Positions 12,944 to 23,414 of a stretch of 64,000 nucleotides of DNA are shown in pieces. The stretch covers positions 4,836,001 through 4,900,000 of the forward strand of contig QEYB01001046.1 in the NCBI GenBank assembly GCA_017562135.1. The letters run 5' to 3'. Under the pieces are notes generated by a model. It worked only from the letters and a program-made list of their open reading frames with translations, did no database searches and was not told where the DNA came from. The first letter of the stretch is position 1. Every line of letters begins with the position of its first letter. Source of the stretch: Dipylidium caninum (Eukaryota; Platyhelminthes; Cestoda; Cyclophyllidea; Dipylidiidae). Made by a program: the position numbers and the translations under genes.

Positions 12944-13346
12944 TGTACCACAGTGAACAGGAAGTCTGAATGTGAAGGTCACTTGCAAGCCTTGTAATTG
13001 GAACTTTTGGCAACACCTTTTATTTAATAAAAAGGCAAAATTGTGTTATTAATCACATAAATACATACATAGAGTAACCTGGCGGAAGCTTGTTTAAAGT
13101 CGATCAGTGTGCCATTCACTAGCGTCAGAGGTGCTGCAACGTGTGGATGGCTCTGCTAGGTGGTGAGGCCTACGATAAGTAACGCGCTCGGTTCATTACC
13201 ACAACGACCGTTTAGGATCTTAAAAAACGCAAAAAACTGCGTCGGGACAGCGAACAAAGTAGCTGAGTACTATCCCAGTAAGAAAGACAGTTAGTTCGGA
13301 ATATTTATGTCAAGAGTTTTCTAGACAACATATTGATTTCGAAAAA
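12944..13346. promoter_or_regulatory. shared divergent promoter region
   Basis: About 400 bases separate the ATG of PRORP (-, 12943) from the ATG of the small gene at 13347 (+). No other gene is seen, so the interval must hold both transcription starts. I cannot place a TATA box or start site with confidence. Confidence 0.5.
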
Positions 13347-14233
13347 ATGGTTTGCGACAGCGGATTGTTAACACTAAGTGACTTTACTGATGCCGAGGAA
13401 AGAGAATACGCTCAGGTCAAATATATAGTTTGTCATTTGTGTTTTTTTCATTTAACCAACACTAGGAAGCATTAGACAAGAAATTTCTGCTAGAACCCTT
13501 AACCGTGTAAGTTAGCCAAACATTTTTTTGAAATTTCCAAGGGTCTGGTTATTAAGCTACTGAAAACGTATGCGCTGAGTGAGACGTGAATTTGCTATAT
13601 GGAACTGTTGCCTTACTGTAAATTTTTTACAAAAAATATCTTGATCTCAAAGCATAGCCCCGAGGTTTTATTAGCCATTTGTACGCTGTCGACTTGAATA
13701 ATGATCCGGTTGATAGTTATGTAACCCTGTATATTAACCAGAGGCATTATTTTCTCATCTTTACATTGTAATTGTTGCTCGAGTGGGGCTCGATAATTGT
13801 GTGCTCTTGTAGACTTTAGAATTGAACTATTTTCGAACATAATTTAATATTATCATAGCGCCTCGCCACTATTTAGATTAGTCGAGGGTGGCAAATCCAC
13901 AGCAACAGGCGACGTTGGACAAATTATTTCTGAGCATATTGACCTGATCTCATCCCGGGCGAAAAATAGCGCTGTTACTTGTCTCAACGAGGTTCTTTGT
14001 GTATGTGTATTCGATTTTAGTTATTTTTATGGTTTTGATAGGCAGGATTTGCTAGCATCATTATTTTGTAGGCCCATTCGTGCCTATGTACCCAGTCAAT
14101 CTTATCTGGAGCCGAGAACTTTCGCATGGGAGTAAAGAACCTCGTAAAAAAAACGGGAATACCTTTCGACGATACGTTAAAGCGAACTGATTTGCTAATT
14201 TCTGAAGTCAATAGCTTCACCTCCGATTTCTGA
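13347..14233 (+). CDS. small unrecognised four-exon protein, 128 aa
   Basis: Exons 13347-13415, 13466-13506, 13877-13991 and 14072-14233 have plausible splice sites (donors at 13416, 13507 GTAAGT and 13992; acceptors CTAG, TTTAG and TGTAG) and preserve phase throughout, ending in TGA. The protein is soluble, acidic at its N-terminus (FTDAEEREYAQEALDKK) and helical in the middle and C-terminus (AENFRMGVKNLVKK, TLKRTDLLISEV). It has no signal peptide or membrane segment. Its size and composition recall small coiled-coil subunits of trafficking complexes, but I do not recognise the family. Support is the phase-consistent splicing and natural composition. Confidence 0.6.
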
Positions 14234-15912
14234 TTGCTAAGGGTTGAATTTGCCAGAACTTATACTATGTCCTTAGCAATCATTTGGTCTCATTATTATT
14301 TTCAGTACTCTTGAATTTCATATCCTATTCGAAACTTGTATGTTTCAGATACTTTAACTACTTTTGACATTCCACTCATCACATTGTTTCTCGCTAAAAC
14401 TGTATTAATCAATTTTTACCCTTTATTCGTATGTCGGCAGGATTACTTCAGAGGATCGTTGGGAAAATAGTTACTGAATAGCCGAAATAATGCTAATGGT
14501 CCTTTTCGGCGCTTAAGAGGAATCTTTATTTATAGATAAAAATCTTTTTCAGCTTCTCCCTGGTTGTAAAATTGCTCCACATTTAATCTATTCGGATAGT
14601 AGTGGATTCCGGAAGCTTATGAATATTGTCTTCACTGTTCATTCAGCTGATGTGCGACTCTAAAGCAAGTTTCGGAACATTTTAGCGCTTATGTGAAGAG
14701 GTTCAAAGGCTGCTTGCTTTCAAATATGTGTTTTTATGTACGATCAATTTCGGAGTTAGCTGCAGCTTAAAATATGGGATGGGTAAAACGATTTGACACT
14801 AGAGATACACTTATATATTCACCATGCCATCGCGTACTGGGAGAAAGGAGCACGTTTTGAAATGACGGTATTGCAAATCATTTGAACGAATTTTTATTAT
14901 GTCTAAGTAGAATCGGAACAAACGATATTCGGCGCACTATACTAAACCGGATGAATGTGTGATGTGCTCAGTCAAGTTCTAAAAATATCTTAGAAATTCG
15001 CGAATTTCGCTCAATTCGGTTATATGTCTATGTATATCACTAAAACATCGTTTTCGTCAAAGTGATGAAATCTCTCTAACGACTCCTGGGCAGGATGTTT
15101 AATAGCAGCATCAGGGTCACTGTACCGCGTGCTCTTATCCCGACCCAGTAGATGATGCAAACCGTTTACGCTAAACACCAAGTAGTGGACGAGATGGGCA
15201 CTTTTAACTTATAAACTTTTATAGAAGGCGGTGCGTCCTACTTATGACTAGAATAGTGCGCGAGAAATCGGGAGAGTTTGTGGAATGGTCTCGAATCGGT
15301 TAATCAACTGTGATGCTTCATTTTCTTCACACCTTACTGCAGCCGAATAAATTAGCCTTTTACATAACAGCACCACAGGTCTCACGATCATTGGTGGGAT
15401 ATAGAAATACGCGGAAGCAAGGCGAGAAAAGGTATAAATACCTTGCACTGGGTCATCCCTACTGTCTGTGTTATAAGGGGAGGGGGGGGGGGAGCGCAAT
15501 CATTGGAGGGTTATTCCACCCTTGATTGGGATAGTGTACTTCACCTCTGTTGACTATTCGACCTCTTGCACAAATAATCCCAAAGAGAATTGTGCACTAG
15601 TTGAGAAAATGTCCAAACAGAACAATGAGTAGTTATTGAATGTGATAGAATGATTTCCCTAGTATCATCTTGCCAGATTAGGGAATAAATAAATGTTGAG
15701 GGTGAAACACCTCAGTAGGTGGTATCACTGACGAATATTCGCCTCAGGCAGCTTTACCACCTGCTAGGGGGCACAAAAATCTGGCAGCAGTTGTGCGATT
15801 GCCCGTCAGAGCACACGGTTACTTCGACCACAAGCCGCAGTAATACTCTAGTGCTTCGGCGACTACTTTTTTTTATTACGTGCCTGCGGAGCGCTTGATT
15901 TCACTAGGGCAC
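14234..15912. other. AT-rich stretch without a supported gene
   Basis: It contains short open frames only and a run of 10 or more G around 15482-15491. The segment 15690-15850 is GC-richer than its surroundings and could be a fragment of a dispersed repeat, but I see no terminal repeats or target-site duplication. Confidence 0.45.
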
Positions 15913-16350
15913 ATGTTATTAGTTGAAGGAAAGTTTTGCCAAAAGTGTCAGTTATTTGAATTTAAACTTTTCGTATTAACTTATAAAGGAACAGTATGCA
16001 ACATATCGTTATGTAGCACTAAAATTGCAAGGGTATTCGAACTTTTCGGGGCGTTCGTTGACCTATACGAGCACTATTGTAGCGGTTACTGGGGTAGTGA
16101 TAAACCATACATGGCTCTTTCAGAAATTCTCACACATATTTTGTCTCAGTGTAATGAGACGTTGCGCCATGGTCTTTCGGACACAGATAAAGGTTGTCCT
16201 TGCTGTAGGGAAAAGGATCGAGTGTCCAATTCTTTTTTTAACCATCTCAACTCTACTAATCATCGACAATTCTCTGAATCCCATTTGACAGAAGTGCAAC
16301 GCGATGTACTTAAATGCCATTTCATAGGGGTATTGTATGTGGGCTCATGA
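15913..16350 (+). CDS. open frame of 146 codons, doubtful gene
   Basis: An ATG-initiated frame runs uninterrupted to TGA, long for AT-rich DNA. The translation is cysteine-rich (CQKC, CNISLC, KGCPCC) but matches no zinc-binding family that I recognise. No donor or acceptor links it to neighbours, and an antisense frame is also partly open. It may be an orphan gene, a repeat fragment or chance. Confidence 0.2.
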   Translation: MLLVEGKFCQKCQLFEFKLFVLTYKGTVCNISLCSTKIARVFELFGAFVDLYEHYCSGYWGSDKPYMALSEILTHILSQCNETLRHGLSDTDKGCPCCREKDRVSNSFFNHLNSTNHRQFSESHLTEVQRDVLKCHFIGVLYVGS

Positions 16351-18547
16351 AGCCAGCACATAAAACAGATTATAGTCCTTCAATTGTTAGTTGACATAAG
16401 TAAAACTTGACACCATGGATTAAAAGGTAAAAGTCAGCTAAAGTGGTATCGGAAAACATCACCGATTATCCATCCCTTGTAGCCGTGTCTTCCCAGATTA
16501 AACTAGAAGCAAAAAATGCCATCGTACGGTTTCAGGACGATTACAGCGATTTGTTCAGAAAAAGAACCTCCTGTTCAGCGCTTATACACATTAAGCAGCC
16601 ATAAGGAGACGCTCATTACTTAGCAAGGTCATGAATGAGACGTACCAAATGGATCATTGCGAATCCAAGCCTTACGCTGGCATCAATTGTTTTGATGCTC
16701 TAGTGCTATTGAACTTTTATCTTTCGCTTAACCAACACACGACCGTCATGTTAGTCATTATTCGAGTATTTCGATGCTTCTCCGTCCGACATGATGACGC
16801 AAGTTAAACAAACTACATAATGAGTAGCATGTGTAGAACCAGGAATTGGACCCCCTGGCGGGTCAGAACTGGTCTCATAATTCTGCGGATCTGGCATATC
16901 CACTTATCCAAATAACTTATGGATATTGGGAAATCGTTTCCATCAAACTTGTACAAGAACGTTGTCCAGTTTTCAAAGCCAAAAAGGCTCATCGGCAATT
17001 TGCTTATTGAACAAAAGTATAAATATGCAATAAAGCTAATTGCAGCCAAGCCGCCCACCATAACGAGAACCCAGCCTACTACCTTTTCCCTCAATTAGAA
17101 CTTTTTCCTAAGTCGTTTGTGCTACCTTTATTGCCTTGTGCCCTCTAGGCGTAGAGGAAGACCAGACGCCAGCAAGATCTGTAAAACGGCCCAGCACATA
17201 AGAATCATGAAAAAGCCGTACTCTGTGCAATGCAGCATTGTTAAAAGCACAGGCCAAGAAAAATGTGACAGAAATCTACTGTGGAGAAGACCACAATGAT
17301 TGTGATGAAGTAAATGATACATCAAATAACACGAATACTGGAAATAGCAAGCGCTATCGCCATAAATAGGCCAGTCTTAGCCAGTATTTCCTAGGTTCAG
17401 TAGACCTCACAATAATACCAGCGTGAACGAAGCCCAATCAACAAAACCGGCCGGGCTACACCACCTTAACACGTACCATGAAAACGCGCACTCCGAACGT
17501 AGAATACAATTAGCGACGATCAGCCGATTGTAGAAGACCCTGTGGACTGCGTCTTCGAGGAGGTCAAAACAAGCTGCCACTTGAATGCGCTACAACTAGT
17601 TGAAACAGTGTTTCACAAAGAATCTCTTTAAGTCACTCGCCACGATGACAAACGTACTGTAAACTGAATCCATACTGCAAAATATCCCGAATAGCAAATT
17701 CCGCTAGAGTAATCGCAACCATGAAGAGGGAACTGCAACAGGCAACCAGAAACTAGCTCAGCATCTTTCCCTTTACCGACACAGAACATGTCTTGACGTC
17801 ACAAATAAACTACTACCACCACCACCTTAGACAATATTGGTAGAATGGATTGCACAGTTAGCCAAACGGAGCCACCCCTAACGTCTCACCATCCAAATCA
17901 CTAATGAGAGCAAAAATCGAGAGGCATCCGCGCTGCATTGAATCTGCGGTCATACAAATTGCTGAAAACAAGTGAGTCAATCCCATATTCACTTGATTCA
18001 AACAAACCCTGGAGACATCACGTATACTGCTCTTGTACTGGGCATTTGTAAAAAAACAGAGTCCAGCAAAAGAAATCAGAGTCGGTCTACCATTAAACAA
18101 AACACAACGGGCGCTGAGTAGCAATAAAAGTGCATGATTTCCTGATTAGAACAAAATAAGAATTAGTGGGAAGTTTTCTCGTGATCATGATATTGCCACA
18201 CCAGAGCCTAACTTAATTCCGAAGTGGTATTTGTAGATAGCTTAAATCAAGAAGGGATGAACTGAGAGCCCGCAGAATTGTATAAACTTGGACTGAAATA
18301 ATCTAGACTATAAACCTGCATTAATGCTGAAAAGAACACATGAAAAACAAATTACTCATAGAGCGGGTGTAAGGTGTGGAAAAAAGGATTTTTTATATAT
18401 TAAAGATGCAAGCAAATGTTTGTCACATAGTAATATTCGTAAATAATACATCTCAAATAGTGATACAAAAAGGAAAATGAGGGTGTAGGGTTAGACAATA
18501 GTCTTGCAAGAACAAGAGTATACGTATTTCCAAACAGACGAAATATA
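16351..18547. other. stretch without a supported gene
   Basis: Open frames are short on both strands and I found no phase-consistent exon chain. Around 16800-17300 the sequence is less AT-biased, with a hydrophobic frame on the minus strand. An old mobile-element copy is possible but not shown. Confidence 0.4.
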
Positions 18548-18678
18548 TAATTAACATGGTGAATGAGTTGAAATCTGCGTTAAGACGAATTTCTTAAGAG
18601 AACCAATCACGCCCGACGAAACTCCAATAAGTGCCCTTGGGCGGAGGCCATGAGGTGACGATGAGAGAAGTGCGCGTT

Positions 18679-20196
18679 TTACTCTAGTAAAATGCGACCA
18701 AAATGTAGGGACTTTCCTTGCCTCTTGAGAAGGATAAACATACTAAAAACGAATAAAAAAATTAGTTGAAATACCTCATTATTACCATTCAGCAAAACAA
18801 TCATTACTTATAGTCTTTGTCAGCGGATAAACCAAGATGTAGATGTTGAATTTTCAAAATTGAAAGGACATTAATCGCAATCGCCTCGTTCGTATGAACA
18901 CAAATAATTAGTAAATTTCTGCTAATCGAGATTACGGAACACTGGGAGTTATGTGGTAAATAAACATGTTTTTGACTGCTCGTATAGTAAAGGGAACATT
19001 AACAAGTTGATTAGAACCTTTGAGGTAATAGAAATAGGCTTTATACAATAGATGGACGGCAAGGAGCATCGCTAACCACAGAATGGTAATGTTACAGTGG
19101 TGACAACATATTTTTGATATGGGGAAAAGTAATTATACAATGACCAGATCTCATCACGTTAAAATGGACGACAGGCATATTTAAATACTTTATTATACGA
19201 TTCGACAAACGATTAATTGGAAGAATACGTACGCCGCTGCGCCCAGTAAGAAAGAGGCGAAATGTCGGAAGAAGGAGGGCAAGTTATGCAAAATCCAACC
19301 AACAAAACGACGCTGGAAAAATGAGGAATGTCGCAATCTCCATGAAGAGCTGCCAACATCTGTGCACTCCAATCTGCCCATGTAGGATCCTTCCAGAGAA
19401 TTTGGTGGAGTGACATCAGTTGAGCATGGGTCTGACGAACTGGGGCCAGTAGAATGTAATAACGAACATGTCCTACAATGAAATCCAATCATACAAAACA
19501 CTAGAGAATGTTAAGCAGAAAAAAGTCCATGGTCATCGATTTCAAAATGCAAGGTATATATTTTGGATGGGAAGAGCAAAACAAAAAACCATGACATTTA
19601 TGCCATGAAACCTAAAGAAGAGAGGATTTCATAATCAGATGGTACGCCGTAATGAATTTTTAGTCGGATAAAAAATAGAACCAGACATAAAAATATTGGA
19701 AGAGCAAAATGGTAGAAAGGGAAAGTAGATTAGCAATGAAAGTAAAAGACGAGGATCAATTGTTTAATAAGAAGTATCCTACAAAACTTCGTTAACATGT
19801 AAATATAATAAATGGGTTGGTGCATGTATGTCAGATAATAAAACGAGTTCCACTCAAATTCAATAATGAAGGACACCACTAATCCAAATAATCGGTGCCG
19901 CAAACGAATGTGTATTATGAGATTACCGTACCCAGACACATTTGGACGACTGGGCCATTCCCCAAAACGACTCACACACAACTCGGGGGTTAATTCAGGG
20001 TTCTTGTTGGCTTCAGGTAAGAGAACGCCGGAAGTTACGTTCATGGTGGCAGAAGATTTAATATGGTCTTCAAGAGCGGAACAAAGCATCGAGAGATCGG
20101 TAGAGTGCATGACAAAACCGGATTGGTGACTATGTGGGGAGTTCCGTCCAGTGCATGTAATGCAGGAGGGCAACTCAACCCACTCAGTGTTATCGT
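18679..20196 (-). CDS. unrecognised multi-exon gene (partial model)
   Basis: Exon 20196-19927 has acceptor TTTTTTAG and donor GGTAATC; exon 19472 to about 19304 joins it exactly in phase. Across that junction the protein reads RPNVSGYG then HVRYYILLAP, and it continues with LHQILWKDPTWADW. Further exons are likely: one around 19216 (VRILPINRLSNR), one around 18911-18806 (HTNEAIAINVLSILK) and a last one starting at 18742 after GTTTTTAG, ending at TAA 18679. In another frame that last segment stays open to about 18548, so the 3' end is unsettled. A 5' extension toward EIF2B2 is likely because the first exon starts in phase 1. I do not recognise the protein. Confidence 0.5.
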
Positions 20197-21365
20197 CTAA
20201 AAAAGTAGAAAGTGATATCCCTGAAATGAATATGAACAGTCAAAAATTTACATTTTTGGCCATCAGACAAAAGAAATACGAGAATAATATGGCAAAATAT
20301 GTAGGAGCCTATTTTAGAACAAACACATCGGCATGAAAGAAGTCCGCAGTAGGTATGCGTATATATCTTTTACTTTTGGGTTAAATCTAAGTGGTGATGG
20401 ATATAGGATGTTAACGAAATGCATTAAAGGGATGGGACATTAGACCGATCGACACGATAACATGCGAGGTTTATTAAAACCATCTCAAACATTTGAGGTT
20501 TTATGGCAGAAAATGTACTATTCAGCAAAATTACCGAATAAGTCGTCACGTCCAGACATGGGGAATGTCGCCCGAGTAGGTTGCCGATCAGCTGACATTT
20601 TCAAAAGACTATGACTGGTTTAGCTAAACAAAGAGCTTCGAATCAAAGTGTCCACTACTCAACATAGTTTCATAATCTGGTTTCATCAAAGTGCATTGAA
20701 GTCCCAAATAATAAAGCCAGTTTTGGGTGCCGATAAAAGAAATATATAAAAGGCAGTTTGAAGAGAAAATACGTTTTCCCTGTGTACAAATGAAGAGGAC
20801 GGAGTGTATGTTGTTTTCATCCTAGCGCCGCAAAAACAAGAAGTTAAATTTATGCCCTTTTCTCGAAGAAAACCATTACTTAAGGTATCTTTTGCATCGC
20901 CACCCTTGAAATACCGGCATGTAACAATTCTGATACCGTCTGGAAGTAGTCTTTCGTCTTTTTGGCAACGATTACACGCCAGAAGCCGTTTATAGAGGCA
21001 GCAATTTCATTCCGTAGCCTAATTTCCTAAGAAAGCATGAGGAAAAAAGTCCTCACAAATAAGGATTATAAGAAAAATTTTTGATTATGGATATTCGCCA
21101 AGCAGAATCCTGGCGAATTCCTCCTTTGTATAATTTTTTAATAGTCCGTCAATGTAATCTACTACAAAAATATCCAACTAAAGAACCTTTTTGCCGTGAG
21201 CCGTAGATTTGCTCTTAAGGATTTTCGATATACGGGACCTTCTTATTTAATTATTCGCCCGCCCCATTTGTCATAGTTACATTTCGGCATCGGTGGTATG
21301 TCATCGGCTGCCGTTACGCCTTGTTCTGTGTACTCAGTGCCATCGTTGGGTTGGTAAGGAATTGA
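20197..21365. other. probable 5' part of the unrecognised - gene, and promoter of EIF2B2
   Basis: Several minus-strand segments look coding, for example around 20990-20880 (EIAASINGFWRVIAKK) and 21160-21090 (YTKEEFARILLGEY). I could not chain them without stops or phase breaks, and other frames are open too. The last hundred or so bases before 21366 must carry the EIF2B2 promoter. Confidence 0.4.
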
Positions 21366-22733
21366 ATGCCTAATATTTTTAGTGAATCGCAGCTGACTAA
21401 GACTATTGCCACTCTTAATTACTTAGAGAAATGTGTAAAAAACAATGATTGGCAAAACGCTAGGTTCGCCTTTCGTTTGACTGCAACTCTGTAGAGAACT
21501 CATGGATAATGTAAATAACCTAGGAGAGTCGTTGTTGAAGCATTCTCTTGAAGAAACCTCCATTCACAACACAATACTGCGCTTCATGAAATTGATTAGG
21601 GAAGAGGCATTAAGGTGTGTTTTTGCTTCATCTAACATTTTAGACTGCTACCTAGTGGTAAAGTGGAGAAAGAAGAGCTCCAGTCGGTAAGTAACGTACA
21701 TACGCCTTCAGAACTCTAAGACATTAGTGTCTAGCGCGAGCTCGGACGACTGGTCTCTCGTTGAAAGGGATAAGCTATGTAACCAGCTTCTTACTGCATC
21801 AATCGAGCTCAAAGCAGAAATTAGAGCTCATTCAGGATATATATCCAGCTCATCCTTAAATTTTATACATTCAGACGAGCTTATTTTAACGGTCGGATAC
21901 TCAAGATCTGTCTATAACTTCCTTAAGGCACTATTCATCCCTATTAATCCCTAGTTTTAGTACGCTGCCAACAAAAAACGTCAATTTCGAGTAATTGTAT
22001 GTGAAGCGTTTCCCAATAACGAGGGTTACAAAATGGCTCAAAGTCTGGCGACTGACGAAATATCTGTCATTCTCGTTCCTGACAGCCATGCTTTTGGGCT
22101 GATGGCTCGCGTTAATAAGGTGATTGTTTTTATATCGACCTGATGGTTAACGGAAAATGCAAGATTTTGAAATCTTAAGTGCTATTTTTGAATGAAATAG
22201 GTCATTTTGGGTTGCAGGACTGTTTACCCGGACGGTTCTTTAAAAGCACAGACCGGAACCTACGCCGCGATGCTCGCAGCTAAGCACTTCTCGATACCAG
22301 TAAGTTAGTGAAATGTTTTTGTGGCAGGCGGTAACTACCCAATTCTACAGCCTTCAATTTTTAGACTTACGTGTGTCTTCCGTCTTATAAGATTTCTCCT
22401 GTCAATTTCAAATTATTGCCGAATTGCTCGAACGCATTGAATAGCCATGCCCAATGCGCTCCTGGCTCAATATCTGACTTTCTCGGCACTACGGATCTGT
22501 CGGTGAATTCTCTAGCCGCCCCCTCACGACTGCTACCGGCTTCAGAATGTCTCGGAAGTAGTGAGTTATCGCCGGTGATTTGGCTGCCAAACTGGGACTA
22601 CATACCACCCGGCCTCACTAGTCTCTTTCTCACTACGGAAGGAGGGCAGGCTCCTTCGTACCTTTATGGTATGGTTCGCGAACTTTTCAATGCCGACGAT
22701 GTTGTTCAGTCACTCAAGTGGACTGAAAACTAG
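21366..22733 (+). CDS. EIF2B2: Translation initiation factor eIF2B subunit beta, 7 exons
   Basis: Exons 21366-21463, 21495-21614, 21644-21686, 21712-21927, 21961-22119, 22201-22299 and 22365-22733 give 367 codons plus TAG; human eIF2B beta has 351. eIF2B is the cytosolic GDP-GTP exchange factor for eIF2, and beta belongs to its regulatory subcomplex. Family landmarks in order: NDWQNARELM, FMKLIREE, HSDELILTVGYSRSVYNFLK, FRVIVCEAFPNNEGYKMA, GLMARVNKVILG, the LKAQTGTYAAMLAAKHF segment, and the C-terminal DYIPPGLTSLF and APSYLYGMVRELF. Introns measure 31, 29, 25, 33, 81 and 65 nt. The fourth begins GC rather than GT. For the third, a 69-nt alternative (donor GGTAAAG, acceptor at 21727) also keeps the frame. 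Confidence 0.92.
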
Positions 22734-23414
22734 TGAGGTTCCATCGCTGTGCCTCAGGCCGCTGCTGCGACCTGGATAGGTGTACATCATTATGAAATCA
22801 GAACTTGACGAGCATATAAACTCGCTGATTTCAGGTTTTCGCTGCGATGCACGGCACACCAGAAAACAAGTAGATGGGCGTGTGCTAATAGAAAACAGAA
22901 AACCGAATTAAGCAGCTTTATTGGACCAAAATGGGGGGCACAAGCTGTGACGCCGCTTAACACGCACATTGGCGAGAAGGGGATGAACCTAAAAGGAAAA
23001 CAGTTTTAGTATCAACAGGGCGCTTTTGTCTCCATATTTAAATAAAAATGGAGATCGTGGTTGTGAATTGTATTTGCAGGGGCCTTGACGCGCTTGGTAC
23101 AAAAATTATGACTTTCGGGTACACGGGTTTCAGTACATTCAAAAGTAGTAGTGTATATACAACATCGTTAATTACATAGCTGTCCAAAATATACAAGCCA
23201 CGTCTGAAAGACTTGGGAGCGGAAAAGATGCGACAAGCAGAGAACACAAGGCAACTTACACTGCGGACGTTGGTCATTAAGCTGCGTCATGAATGGAGAA
23301 ATAATACAGGTTTATCTACACATTTTGCAAAGATTGGAGATTTCAGCGTGAACGGAAACACTTTGTAAATGCGCGATTATGCGCTATGAAATGCAGAAAC
23401 GGGAACAGCGAACA
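22734..23414. other. intergenic region between convergent EIF2B2 and CPSF6
   Basis: This is the 3' flank of both genes. I see no gene. A short minus-strand open frame at 23038-23277 has no support. Confidence 0.6.

Noticed and set aside
15482..15491. Run of G as a possible assembly gap or G-quadruplex
   Set aside because: It is a single homopolymer without repeated G tracts; not enough to call.
16813..17299. Decayed retroelement
   Set aside because: Composition differs slightly from its surroundings, but no reverse transcriptase motif, terminal repeat or target duplication could be seen.
18679..20196. Assignment of the unrecognised gene to Mediator subunit 13
   Set aside because: A weak resemblance of HVRYYILLAP to MED13 was not supported by the surrounding sequence.
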